Below are positions 9,716 through 18,570 of a stretch of 64,000 nucleotides of DNA, one piece after another (within the stretch, counting starts at the first letter, position 1; each line of letters opens with the position of its first letter). Origin of the DNA: DASQYE01 sp035940775 (lineage in GTDB: Bacteria > Acidobacteriota > Blastocatellia > Pyrinomonadales > Pyrinomonadaceae); assembly GCA_035940775.1 (NCBI GenBank), contig DASZEN010000011.1:294888-358887 (forward strand), given 5' to 3'. The notes below the pieces were generated by a model, which was given only the letters and a program-made list of their open reading frames with translations, was not told the origin of the DNA and did no database searches. Position numbers and translations under genes: made by a program.

Positions 9716-11092
9716 ATGTCCTACAAACGTGAAAATGAGCTGCCCGTAACAGCCGACGCTAATCCCTTCCTGCGCCGTCGCTTCTCGACGCACGTCGCAT
9801 GGACGGTCGCGGCGCGTCTACTGATGACCGCCAACAGCGTCATCGCGGGCGTCATCGTGGCGCGCCTTCTCGGGGCGGAGGGCCTGGGAGCGCTCGCCGT
9901 CGTCAACGTCACGGTCGCCCTCGCGCTGCAAATCGGGAGCGCGGGTCTGCCTTCGGCGAACACCTATTTCATCGCGCGGGATCGTCGTAACCTGAAGCCC
10001 GTATGGGCCAACACCCTGGCGTTCGCGCTCGCGGCGGGCTCAGCGCTGGCGCTTCTCATAATCGCTTTAGCCGCGCTTCGACCGGGACTGTTCGGCAACG
10101 TCGCGTTCCGGCTCGTAGCCATCGCCGCCGTCTCGGTTCCCCCTCAACTCGTCACGCTGCTCGGCCTGAACATCTTTCTGGGGCTGAATCGCATTGGCCG
10201 CTTCAACATATTGGACGCAGCGGCGCAGTTGTTCACGCTCGTCAACGTCCTGCTCGCGCTCGTTCTGTTTCGAGCGGGGCTCGCGACGCTCGTATCTTTG
10301 AATACGGCGGCAGCCCTTCTCGTGAGCCTCCTCATGGTATGGATGATCTCTCGTTTGCTGAGAGAGCACGGTGGCGACGCCGACGCGGGCGCGTTTCGGC
10401 CCGAAGCGCGCCTGTTCAAAGGTATGGCGCGCTACGGCTTGAAGGTGCACATCTCGGTCGTGGCGGCGATGCTCATCTTTCGCGCAGACCTGATGATCGT
10501 CAATCACTTTCGCGGCACGGCCGAGGCTGGCGTCTATGCGGTGGCGTCGCAGGTGGCGATGATGTTGATGCTGCTGCCGGGTATTATCGGCACGCTGCTG
10601 ATGCCGCGCGCGGCCTCCGAGGGAGACGGGCGCGGCGAGCTGACCATGCGGGCGACGCGCCATACTGCGTTCGTGATGCTGTTCATCTGCCTCTTGACGG
10701 TGCCAGCCGCGTTTGCGCTGCCGCTCCTTTACGGCGCGCCCTTTGCAGACGCGACCGCGCAGTTGTTGATACTGCTGCCGGGCGTTTACCTTGTCGGCGT
10801 CGAAGCGGTGCTGGTACAGCATTTCAACAGTACCGGGCTGCCCACGGCGATCCCTGTTTTCTGGTTGATTACGCTTGTCATTAACATCGCTCTGAATGTG
10901 GCGCTCGTGCCGCATTTTGGCGCGCGGGGTGCTGCCATCGCTTCAACCCTGAGCTACGCATTGATCTTTATACTCGTCGCTTCGCTCTTTCGCATGAGGA
11001 CGGGCAATCGTCTCTCGACGACGCTCTTTTTACGCGCCCGGGAGTTGCGCGAGCTTTTCGCGCTTGCTCGCGTGGGGGTCTCTTCGCGGTAA
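9716..11092 (+). CDS. Polysaccharide flippase (Wzx-like, MOP superfamily)
   Basis: A 458-residue integral membrane protein with about twelve hydrophobic segments. The start WTVAARLLMTANSVIAGVIV followed by GAEGLGALAVVNV is typical of O-antigen/teichoic-acid flippases, and GLGLPSANTYFIA-like residues lie near position 75. It would move lipid-linked repeat units across the inner membrane. The ATG follows the methyltransferase stop with no gap, so co-translation is likely. Confidence 0.82.
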   Translation: MSYKRENELPVTADANPFLRRRFSTHVAWTVAARLLMTANSVIAGVIVARLLGAEGLGALAVVNVTVALALQIGSAGLPSANTYFIARDRRNLKPVWANTLAFALAAGSALALLIIALAALRPGLFGNVAFRLVAIAAVSVPPQLVTLLGLNIFLGLNRIGRFNILDAAAQLFTLVNVLLALVLFRAGLATLVSLNTAAALLVSLLMVWMISRLLREHGGDADAGAFRPEARLFKGMARYGLKVHISVVAAMLIFRADLMIVNHFRGTAEAGVYAVASQVAMMLMLLPGIIGTLLMPRAASEGDGRGELTMRATRHTAFVMLFICLLTVPAAFALPLLYGAPFADATAQLLILLPGVYLVGVEAVLVQHFNSTGLPTAIPVFWLITLVINIALNVALVPHFGARGAAIASTLSYALIFILVASLFRMRTGNRLSTTLFLRARELRELFALARVGVSSR

Positions 11093-11098
11093 GAATTT

Positions 11099-11902
11099 AT
11101 GAACGGAGCGGGCCCACCGGAGGGCGAAAATCTTTGGGGGTATGCCAGGCGCCTGCGCTTTGTGAAAGGTGTGATCGCGGAGGCTTTCCCTGGGCGCGGA
11201 GCGCAGAGCCTTCGCGTGCTCGATGTCGGTTGCGGTAACGGCACGCAATTGGCCCTGCCGCTCGTGCGCGATGGTTTTCAACTGACGGGCGTGGACACGG
11301 ACGCGACTTCGATTGAGCGTGCCCGAAGCCTCGCCAGGGGAGTAGCCAACGCGCGCTTTGTGTGCGGGCGCGTCGAAGAGCTTCCGGGCGCGGAATCCTT
11401 CGACGTGGTGATTCTTTCCGAGGTGCTTGAGCATTTAGAGGAGCCAGCCGCGTTGCTTGAAGCGAGCGTCCGCCACATGGCCGTGGGCGGTATTCTGGTC
11501 GTGACGGTGCCGAACGGCTACGGGGAGTTCGAGATGGATTCGTGGGCCTTTCGCGCCTTACGACTGCAAAGGTTGGTTGAGCGCCTCGTGAGGAATGGGC
11601 GTCAAGTAGTCGGCGCGACCGACAATCAGGAATGCGGCCACGTGCAGTTCTTTACGCGGCGTCGCCTCGCGCGGATGTTCACGCAATGCGGACTCAGCAT
11701 CTTTCGCGAGGAATCGTCGGTGCTTTTCGCGGGGCCCCTGGCCGGTCACACGCTGGCGCGCTCCCGTCGCTTCATAGAGTGGAATGCGCGCATCACAGAC
11801 CGATTGCCCCTGGCCTTAGCGAGCGGATGGTACTTCGCCCTGAGACGAAAACCTGAGGACGGACGAGCCGGTGGGCACGGCTCGGCTAACGCTGCCATAT
11901 GA
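11099..11902 (+). CDS. Class I SAM-dependent methyltransferase
   Basis: A 267-residue methyltransferase of the UbiG/type 12 style with motif I RVLDVGCGNGTQLALPL, the acidic VDTDATSIERAR, and DVVILSEVLEHLEEPAALL. It lies 6 nt after the flippase and overlaps the next glycosyltransferase by the ATGA tetranucleotide. The C-terminal 100 residues are less typical and may recognise the acceptor. Substrate unknown. Confidence 0.83.
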   Translation: MNGAGPPEGENLWGYARRLRFVKGVIAEAFPGRGAQSLRVLDVGCGNGTQLALPLVRDGFQLTGVDTDATSIERARSLARGVANARFVCGRVEELPGAESFDVVILSEVLEHLEEPAALLEASVRHMAVGGILVVTVPNGYGEFEMDSWAFRALRLQRLVERLVRNGRQVVGATDNQECGHVQFFTRRRLARMFTQCGLSIFREESSVLFAGPLAGHTLARSRRFIEWNARITDRLPLALASGWYFALRRKPEDGRAGGHGSANAAI

Positions 11903-13566
11903 AAGTCGTTCTACTTGCGCTCGGCGGCGGCGAAGGCGAGAGCCGTGCCCGCGAAATACTGCGCGAGCATTACCCGGAGGCGTCGATAGAAGAGATTCCG
12001 CGTGGCGAGCTTGAGCGAGGCGGCCCCGTGCAGAGATTGGCCCGCCTGCGCGCGCGTCGTCCGGATGTCTTCGCCGTCGCAACCGACAGTCTCGCGTGGC
12101 AGCGCGGCCAGAACGCTTTTCTTCTGTTCGGGGCGCTGGCCGGAGCCGGTCTCTCACTCCTGCTCGACGGTCACGGCGCGCGGCGCGAAGAGACGCGCGC
12201 TCAAACCTTACTGAGCGCGCCCGCGCGATTGGCCCGAGAGGCTGCGATCAGCGCCGCGACGTTTGCGAGCGCGCGTGCAAGGCTGCGCCGCTTGGAGCGT
12301 GAAGTGGAAAGAGGCGACTGGATGGAGCGTCGCCGGGGGGTGGACAAGTCGTGCGGAGCCGCGCCCGAGATTGTGTACCTTCGCGCCACGCCCGGAGCGG
12401 GGACGCAGGTGGGCGGCGCGTCGAGCCACATCAACGGCTTTCTGAACGCGGCGCTCTCGAAGGGAGCGCGCCTCCGACTGATAAGCAATGATCGTATTGC
12501 CGGGCTCGATCAGGAAAGAGTTCCTTTAAAAATCATCGACCCGGAGCCGATGGGAGCGACGCGCGCCGCCTTCGATCTTTACAATGACCGTCTCTTCTCG
12601 CGCGGCGCACTGCGCGAGGTTATGAGCGCGCCGCCCTCGTTTATCTACCAGCGCTACAGTCGTTTCACTTCCGCCGGAGTCGAAGCCACCCTGAGGACGG
12701 GGCGGCCGCTTTTTCTTGAATTTAACGGCTCCGAGGTCTGGGTTGGACGTTACTGGGATCGCGTTGGTATGCTCGGGCTGCTCGCGCGCTTCGAGCGTTT
12801 GAACCTACGCGCCGCCGCGCGTATCTTTGTCGTCTCTGAGGTCGAGCGGCGCAATCTGCTGCGGGCCGGATTCGCGGGCGATAAGATAATAGTCAACCCG
12901 AACGGCGTCGACGTAGAGAAGTTTCGCCCCAGAGGGGACGGCGCACTTGAGGAGCGCTTGAGGCTGGGCGTAGCCGCAGATGAAACGCTCGTCGGGTTTA
13001 TAGGCACGTTCGGCCCCTGGCATGGCGTGCTGGAATTGGCCCAGGCGATTGCGTTGATGCCCGCGACGGCGCGCATACGATTCCTGCTCATCGGCACGGG
13101 CAGCCTGCGCGACGAAGCCCTGCGTATCATACGCGAGGCGGGGGCCGAAGAGCGCGTCATCTTTACGGGCGTCGTCGCGCACGGGCGTGTGCCCGCGCTG
13201 CTCGATGCCTGCGACGTGCTCGTATCGCCGCACGTTCCGCTCGAAGACGGAAGCGAGTTCTTCGGCTCTCCGACCAAGCTCTTCGAGTACATGGCCATGG
13301 GCAAGGGGATCGTGGCGAGCCGCCTGGGCCAGATCGGCGATGTGCTCAGGGATGAAGAGACGGCCCTGCTCGTAGAGCCGGGCGATCCGCGCGCTCTCTG
13401 TGAAGCGATCCTGCGCCTTTCACAATCGCGCGAGCTTCGCTTGAGGCTCGGCGCGGCGGCCAGGGCTGAGGCGGTCGCGCGCCACACCTGGGCGCATAAT
13501 GCTGAAAGGGTGTTGGAGGCTTATCGCAACTGGCTGGAAGGGGAAGGGTTTGGTTCGGTGAGGTGA
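11899..13566 (+). CDS. Glycosyltransferase family 4 with extra N-terminal domain
   Basis: A 555-residue protein, longer than usual for GT4 (about 380). Residues 150-555 are the GT-B enzyme: GAGTQVGGASSHINGF near the start, NPNGVDVEKFRP in the middle, LVGFIGTFGPWHGV, and the donor-binding EFFGSPTKLFEYMAMGKG near residue 452. The first 150 residues (MKVVLLALGGGEGESRAREI) look like an additional Rossmann-like region plus a basic coiled segment (SARARLRRLEREVERG) of unknown role. It transfers a sugar to a lipid-linked intermediate at the inner face of the membrane. Overlaps both neighbours by 4 nt. Confidence 0.82.
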   Translation: MKVVLLALGGGEGESRAREILREHYPEASIEEIPRGELERGGPVQRLARLRARRPDVFAVATDSLAWQRGQNAFLLFGALAGAGLSLLLDGHGARREETRAQTLLSAPARLAREAAISAATFASARARLRRLEREVERGDWMERRRGVDKSCGAAPEIVYLRATPGAGTQVGGASSHINGFLNAALSKGARLRLISNDRIAGLDQERVPLKIIDPEPMGATRAAFDLYNDRLFSRGALREVMSAPPSFIYQRYSRFTSAGVEATLRTGRPLFLEFNGSEVWVGRYWDRVGMLGLLARFERLNLRAAARIFVVSEVERRNLLRAGFAGDKIIVNPNGVDVEKFRPRGDGALEERLRLGVAADETLVGFIGTFGPWHGVLELAQAIALMPATARIRFLLIGTGSLRDEALRIIREAGAEERVIFTGVVAHGRVPALLDACDVLVSPHVPLEDGSEFFGSPTKLFEYMAMGKGIVASRLGQIGDVLRDEETALLVEPGDPRALCEAILRLSQSRELRLRLGAAARAEAVARHTWAHNAERVLEAYRNWLEGEGFGSVR

Positions 13567-14402
13567 AAGACGCCATCGAAACAGAGAAGGGCGCGGCCCT
13601 CGGGGAAGAGAAGCAGCGCGCGCGCCAGCAGTGGAGCGAAGACCCCTGCGGTTCGCACCTGGCGCGCGAGCACGCTTTGGGCACGCGCGCCTTCTTCGAC
13701 GAGGTCGAGCGTCAGCGTTACACTGAGTATGCCCCGTGGATGCGCTCTGTGATGGGATTCGACCGCTTCGCGGGAGCGCGGCTGCTGGAGATAGGCTGCG
13801 GGATGGGCACAGACCTGTTGCAGTTTGCGCGCGGCGGCGCGCGCTGCACGGGCATTGATCTGACGCCGCGCTCGGTCGAGATCAGCCGTCACCGCTTTGC
13901 CCTCTACGGTCTGCCCTGCGACTTTACTCTCTCTGACGCCGAGCACCTGCCGTTCGCCGATGAAAGCTTCGATGTCGTCTACTCAAACGGCGTGCTGCAT
14001 CACACGCCGGACACCTCCGGCGCGCTTCTTGAAGTCAAGCGCGTGCTCCGCCCCGGCGGCGTAGCCAGGATCATGCTTTATCACAAGCACTCGCTCAACT
14101 ACTGGGGCGAGATGATCCTGCATCGCGGATTGCTGCGGGGCGAGCTGCTGCGCGGTCGCTCGCCCGAAGAGATCATGAGCCGTTACGTCGAATATTCCGA
14201 GCACGGCGGACGCCCGCTCGTCAAAGCCTATAGCAGGCGTGAAGCTCGCGCGCTCTTTGCTCCCTTCAGCGAGGTCGAAGTAGAGGTCGAGCAGATGACC
14301 CGCCAGGAACTGCTTCTCTTCGGTCACCTCGTACCCGAAAGCCTCTTTCGCCGCCTGCGCCGCACCCTGGGGTGGAACGTCATCATCACGGCGAAAAAGT
14401 AG
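13563..14402 (+). CDS. Class I SAM-dependent methyltransferase
   Basis: A 279-residue methyltransferase starting at GTG inside the stop of the glycosyltransferase gene. Motif I LLEIGCGMGTDLLQFARGG and YSNGVLHHTPDTSGALLEVKRVLRPGG mark the type 11 group. The N-terminal block (ARQQWSEDPCGSHLAREH) and the C-terminal YSRREARALFAPF are shared with the product at 23,999, so the two are paralogues with probably different acceptors. Confidence 0.85.
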   Translation: MKDAIETEKGAALGEEKQRARQQWSEDPCGSHLAREHALGTRAFFDEVERQRYTEYAPWMRSVMGFDRFAGARLLEIGCGMGTDLLQFARGGARCTGIDLTPRSVEISRHRFALYGLPCDFTLSDAEHLPFADESFDVVYSNGVLHHTPDTSGALLEVKRVLRPGGVARIMLYHKHSLNYWGEMILHRGLLRGELLRGRSPEEIMSRYVEYSEHGGRPLVKAYSRREARALFAPFSEVEVEVEQMTRQELLLFGHLVPESLFRRLRRTLGWNVIITAKK

Positions 14403-14456
14403 CCGGACGGGCGCGCTCATCAGTCCGAAGCCTTTAGAGCGGGCCTCCCGCGACTG

Positions 14457-14825
14457 CTAATCTTTTTTGATGACAGTCGTACTCTCACGCACATTCGTCA
14501 CTTTGTCGGGCGAGCGCTTGCGCATGGCAAGCAGCACGATTGCCAGCAGCGCGAGCAGGCCAATCACACCGGCCGCAATCCAGAGCGGGTCAACGGTGGT
14601 CGTCTGCGTCTGCGTCGGAGAAGATTGGGTTGTCGTCGTCGTCGTTGTCGTCGTCTGCCTGTTGGTCTGCGAGCTATTGCCGGTTTGGGCCGCGCTGCTA
14701 CTGCTGCTGCCCTGCGTTGAAGGCGTGCTCGTATTCTGCGCCAGGACGGGCGCGGCTATCATCGGCACGAGCATCAAGCTGATGACGAGTAAAAGGCTCA
14801 GGCGTGACAATCTTGATTTCCTCAT
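14457..14825 (-). CDS. Small secreted/anchored Ser-Thr-rich protein
   Basis: A 122-residue protein with a signal peptide (SLLLVISLMLVPMIAAPVLAQ), a 50-residue Ser/Thr/Gln/Asn linker containing a run of nine Thr, one transmembrane helix (WIAAGVIGLLALLAIVLLAM) and a short basic tail. The topology suggests an envelope-anchored protein with a flexible periplasmic N-terminus. It is convergent with the methyltransferase. Function unknown. Confidence 0.7.
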   Translation of the reverse strand: MRKSRLSRLSLLLVISLMLVPMIAAPVLAQNTSTPSTQGSSSSSAAQTGNSSQTNRQTTTTTTTTTQSSPTQTQTTTVDPLWIAAGVIGLLALLAIVLLAMRKRSPDKVTNVRESTTVIKKD

Positions 14826-15183
14826 TATTCAAAGTCTCCTTAGCTTTTTTCGGACGGCGGTTCCTAAAGCGAAAGTCCACATGTATCAAGCTGATACATG
14901 CAGAGGGGCAGCACAGAGGATGAAAGCGATTTTCATGCCATGTGCGGTCGAAATCGCGATCAGACGGCTAGGCGGAGCGCCCCTTGCGCGCCTCCCTTTT
15001 GCGCGTCGCCCGCCGTCTGAAACGGTTTTTCGAATGACCGCCCGTGCCGTCCGTCATCTACGGCCGTGTTAGTATTCGTGCACGAGGATGCGGCGTCCTT
15101 GCCTCCGATGTGATCTACAAAAGAGGCTTTCGCGCGTAGCGTCCGCTCTAAAAGGCTGAACAACGGCTCCGACACCCGCTTAG
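14826..15183. other. Intergenic stretch between divergent genes
   Basis: 358 bases with no convincing coding sequence. It should hold the promoters of the small anchored protein (minus) and of the glycosyltransferase at 15,184 (plus). The only clear structure is the palindrome at 14,880-14,900. Confidence 0.5.
14880..14900. promoter_or_regulatory. Perfect 9-bp palindrome, candidate operator
   Basis: CATGTATCA and TGATACATG form perfect inverted arms around AGC, 55 nt upstream of the minus-strand small anchored protein. Size and symmetry fit a dimeric repressor site; the regulator is not identifiable. Confidence 0.4.
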
Positions 15184-16371
15184 ATGTTCTCAGGAAAAAG
15201 CATCATCTGTTTTGGCGGCGAGGACTGGTGGTATCACCACCCGCACTCGAAGAACCACCTGATGCGGCGCTTTGCGCGCGCCGGAAACCGTGTGGTCTTC
15301 GTCAACTCGATTTCGATGGGGCTGGCGTCGCTCGGGAACAAGGATTTGTTCCCGAGACTGGCGCGCAAGCTGCGGAGCTATGCCAAGCTGGCGCGCATGA
15401 CTGTGGACGGTATTACGGTCGTTTCGCCTGCGGCGCTTCCTTTCTTCGGAAGCCGCGCGGCGCGCACCGCCAATCGTCGCCTGCTGCGCGCGCAGGTCGG
15501 GGCGCTGGCGCGGCGTCGCGGCCTCTCGCGCCCGATACTCTGGATAGCCATTCCGACCGCCGCCGACCTGATAGGGCAGTTCGATGAATCGCTGGTGGTC
15601 TATCAGGTGTCGGACAAGTACGATGCCAACACGATGGATCATGCGACCGACCCGGCCCTGATTCGCAGGCTGCACGAGCGAGCGCTCGCCTCATCTGACC
15701 TCGTCTTCTATTCGGGACGAAAACTTCTGGCAGAGGCGACGCGCGCTCGCGAGCGCTCCTACCTGTTGGAGCAGGCTGTGGATTTCGATCACTGGTCGAG
15801 GGTCGGCAGCGGCGCGCTCGAAGTAGCCGCCGAGGTTGCGAGCATACCGCGCCCGCGCCTCGGCTACTTCGGCGCAATCGAACCGTGGCTCGTTGACCAG
15901 CAGTTGATTAAGCGCGCATCGCGCGAGCGGCCTCTCTGGCACTGGGTCTTCATAGGCAATCGTTCGCGCGGGCTTGAGATAGAGAATCTGCCGAACGTTC
16001 ATTTCCTGCCGCCGGTCGCTTACGAGGAGTTGCCGCGTTATGCGGCGGGCTTCGATGTCTGCGTGCTGCCGTGGGAGACCGAGCAGGCTTTTACGAGCTA
16101 CGGCTCGGCGATCAAGGTGCGCGAATACCTGGCGACGGGCAAGCCCGTCGTCATCGCCCCGCTTCCCGAATACGAGTCGATGAGTGATGTCCTGCGCATC
16201 GCCAGAAGCCGCGACGATTTCCTAAAGCTCGTCGAGGAAGCGCTCGACGAGCGCGGTGAAGAAGCGGCGCGGGCCCGGCAGGCGGCGGTCGCGCACGGCA
16301 CGTGGGACGCACGAGCCGAGTGGGTGAGCGAGTTGATCGAAGAAGCGCTCGCCGCGAAAATTTCAAATTAA
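15184..16371 (+). CDS. Glycosyltransferase (TuaH-like, GT-B)
   Basis: A 395-residue GT-B protein. The start IICFGGEDWWYHHPHSKNHL with the segments YQVSDKYDAN and RPRLGYFGAIEPWLV is typical of the TuaH-like group of envelope polysaccharide transferases. The C-terminal donor site is YGSAIKVREYLATGKPVV. Cytoplasmic face of the membrane is expected. It begins a new transcription unit after the 358-base gap and is convergent with the next gene. Confidence 0.78.
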   Translation: MFSGKSIICFGGEDWWYHHPHSKNHLMRRFARAGNRVVFVNSISMGLASLGNKDLFPRLARKLRSYAKLARMTVDGITVVSPAALPFFGSRAARTANRRLLRAQVGALARRRGLSRPILWIAIPTAADLIGQFDESLVVYQVSDKYDANTMDHATDPALIRRLHERALASSDLVFYSGRKLLAEATRARERSYLLEQAVDFDHWSRVGSGALEVAAEVASIPRPRLGYFGAIEPWLVDQQLIKRASRERPLWHWVFIGNRSRGLEIENLPNVHFLPPVAYEELPRYAAGFDVCVLPWETEQAFTSYGSAIKVREYLATGKPVVIAPLPEYESMSDVLRIARSRDDFLKLVEEALDERGEEAARARQAAVAHGTWDARAEWVSELIEEALAAKISN

Positions 16372-16445
16372 GCGCAAACTCGCACCCGGAATCAAATACC
16401 GCAGCGAGAGACGGGCTCGCGGCGTTCAATCCTGCCTTGCGGCGT

Positions 16446-18371
16446 TCAATCCCGTAAGCGTCTTGGAAAAGGGCCTTTCATCAACGCCTGCCACAATGCG
16501 CCGCCGAGCCATGAAAGCGTTAGGGCCGACATCACGAAAAGAAAATAGTGTACGGCGAGGACGTAGCGATACTCCGTATGCATCGCCGATTGCACGCATA
16601 GATAGTAGGCCGGGACGATCAGCAGGATGAGCGACGCGCGACCCCGCCTCGCTCTCGCGAGCAGAATAATGCCGATCACCGTGAGCGGCAGCATGATTGC
16701 CGTCAGGTAAAGTTTCTGGACGGCGCGAAGGATAATCCTCGGGTAGCGCGTCCAAAGGTTTCGGGCCGGGCCAAGCTCGTAAAGCCTGATCGCGCCGACC
16801 CGTACGAGCGGAGGCGTGGGCTTCGACGCTCCGTTGGCTATCACGATCCGTATTTGAGACGCGCTCCCGCTCACAAAGGGCATCCGTATCATATTGAACG
16901 GCTGCTCTTCCGGCGACTTATGCTCCACGGTCTCGATGATGGTCGTCGCGTAGATGGTATTGTCGTTTGCGCCCGCGAGGTTGATGATCGCGCGGCCCTG
17001 CTCGATCTTTGCGGGAAGCACGAGCGCGTAATCCGTATCTTTGCGAACGGAGACGGGCGCGGACGCGAACTGGACTCCGTAGGTGGAGTCGTCGCCCGCC
17101 AGAAGAAACGTCGCTCCGTCGGGCGCGACGCCGACCTTCGCCTGGGGGGAGGACAGAGCGCCGCCCGAAAGAAACTCTGCCGGAGAGTTCGACCAGACCG
17201 GCTGAAGCTCGTCCACGAGAGCGAGCGAGTGCGTCACAGGAGGGGAGGCGGATACGAGCCGGGCTCGCTCAAGCCTGAGCATGGATGCGCCGCGCCTGAC
17301 CATGACGCCGGAGAACCAGAACGGATGAGAGCGAACGACACTGAGCCCGTGGGCCAATCGCAGGCGCTCGCGCCGCACGCCGTCCGGGTTAAAGAGCGTG
17401 CCGTAATAATCGGGGCGGCCGTACATCTCGGCCTCCCACTTCATGATCCCCATATCCGTATCCGGAATCCCGAATCTCCCCTGCGCGTCATAATCCGCGA
17501 TGCCTTCTAAAAGGGTCTGACCGGCCCCCAGAGAGACGGGAATAAAGTGGCCGAAGACTATGGCGTTGCGAACGGTGAGCGGGGCGATCACGAGCAGCGC
17601 CCCCCCGACGAGCGCCGCCGCATAGCGCAGCCTCTTACCACGCTCGAACAGGAACGGAATCGCCAGCGCCATGAAAGGCGCGAGCAGCATCGCGTTGGCC
17701 CTCAGCCAGCAGGAGAGGCCGACGAGCGCGCCCGCCGCGATGATCTTCACGAGAGAAGGTCGGCTGTACGCGCGCGCCAGAAAATAGACGGCCAGCAGGA
17801 TAGGCAGCACCGCGAGCGTATCCGGCAGGAGCAGAACAGAGTTCCAGGCGAACTGCGGAGAGAAAGCGACCAGCAATCCGGCGATCAGGCCCACGCTTCT
17901 CCGTAGCAGGAGTGAAACGATCAGGAAAACGACGACCGCGCCGAACGCATCACACGCGATTTGAACGAACTGGATAAGCGCGTCCGATTCGCCGAACACG
18001 CCGAACAGGAGCGCCATCAGGATGGCATAGCCCGGCGGGTGGCCCAGCGTGTTCGCGTCACCGAGCGGCGACGCAGGATTCAGAAACGCGCCCGGCCCGC
18101 CCTCTATTAAGACGCGCGCGACGCGACGGTAATTCTCGGCGACGACCGTTTGAACTTTCCAGACATCCCGGCGCGTGTCGTGCCAAGAGAGAAAGCGCAC
18201 GCCGAGCGCGACCGTGAAGATAATGAGGCCGAAAATTATCGTCCGCACGCGGCGGCTGCGGCGAGCTTTCGTCCCGACACGGCCCTCTCCAATAGCGTTA
18301 TGAATGCGCGCTTCCGGGGTCGAAGGCTTAGCGTCCGCCTCAACGCTATTGGTGGTTTGATCCGTTTTCAT
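16446..18371 (-). CDS. GT39/ArnT-like membrane glycosyltransferase with beta insert
   Basis: A 641-residue membrane protein. An N-terminal basic tail is followed by a TM helix and a periplasmic loop, then GHPPGYAILMALLFGVFG and VGLSCWLRANAMLLAPF, typical of the dolichyl-phosphate-mannose mannosyltransferase-like superfamily, which uses polyprenyl-phosphate sugars at the periplasmic face. Residues of roughly 400-540 are soluble and beta-rich (SPQAKVGVAPDGATFLLAG, APVSVRKDTDYALVLPAK), like a carbohydrate-binding module inserted before the last TM helices. It is paralogous to the product at 26,011, sharing the SCWLRANALLLA block and the VRNAIVFGHF-type segment. It is on the strand opposite to its neighbours. 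Confidence 0.75.
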   Translation of the reverse strand: MKTDQTTNSVEADAKPSTPEARIHNAIGEGRVGTKARRSRRVRTIIFGLIIFTVALGVRFLSWHDTRRDVWKVQTVVAENYRRVARVLIEGGPGAFLNPASPLGDANTLGHPPGYAILMALLFGVFGESDALIQFVQIACDAFGAVVVFLIVSLLLRRSVGLIAGLLVAFSPQFAWNSVLLLPDTLAVLPILLAVYFLARAYSRPSLVKIIAAGALVGLSCWLRANAMLLAPFMALAIPFLFERGKRLRYAAALVGGALLVIAPLTVRNAIVFGHFIPVSLGAGQTLLEGIADYDAQGRFGIPDTDMGIMKWEAEMYGRPDYYGTLFNPDGVRRERLRLAHGLSVVRSHPFWFSGVMVRRGASMLRLERARLVSASPPVTHSLALVDELQPVWSNSPAEFLSGGALSSPQAKVGVAPDGATFLLAGDDSTYGVQFASAPVSVRKDTDYALVLPAKIEQGRAIINLAGANDNTIYATTIIETVEHKSPEEQPFNMIRMPFVSGSASQIRIVIANGASKPTPPLVRVGAIRLYELGPARNLWTRYPRIILRAVQKLYLTAIMLPLTVIGIILLARARRGRASLILLIVPAYYLCVQSAMHTEYRYVLAVHYFLFVMSALTLSWLGGALWQALMKGPFPRRLRD

Positions 18372-18570
18372 CAGACAAGCTATGAATAGAATGAAGATCG
18401 CCTACGCCCGCAGCAGCATGATGGCGGCGCGGCCCGCTATGGATTCCGGGCCGATAAAACCTGCATCTGTTATATTACTACTCATCAATAATCGGCGCAC
18501 AATCCTCCTCCGAATCAAGGGGCCAATCGAAGAGGTTTGAGGCCGAGAGCGTCTTCTTGGAAGCGAAATC

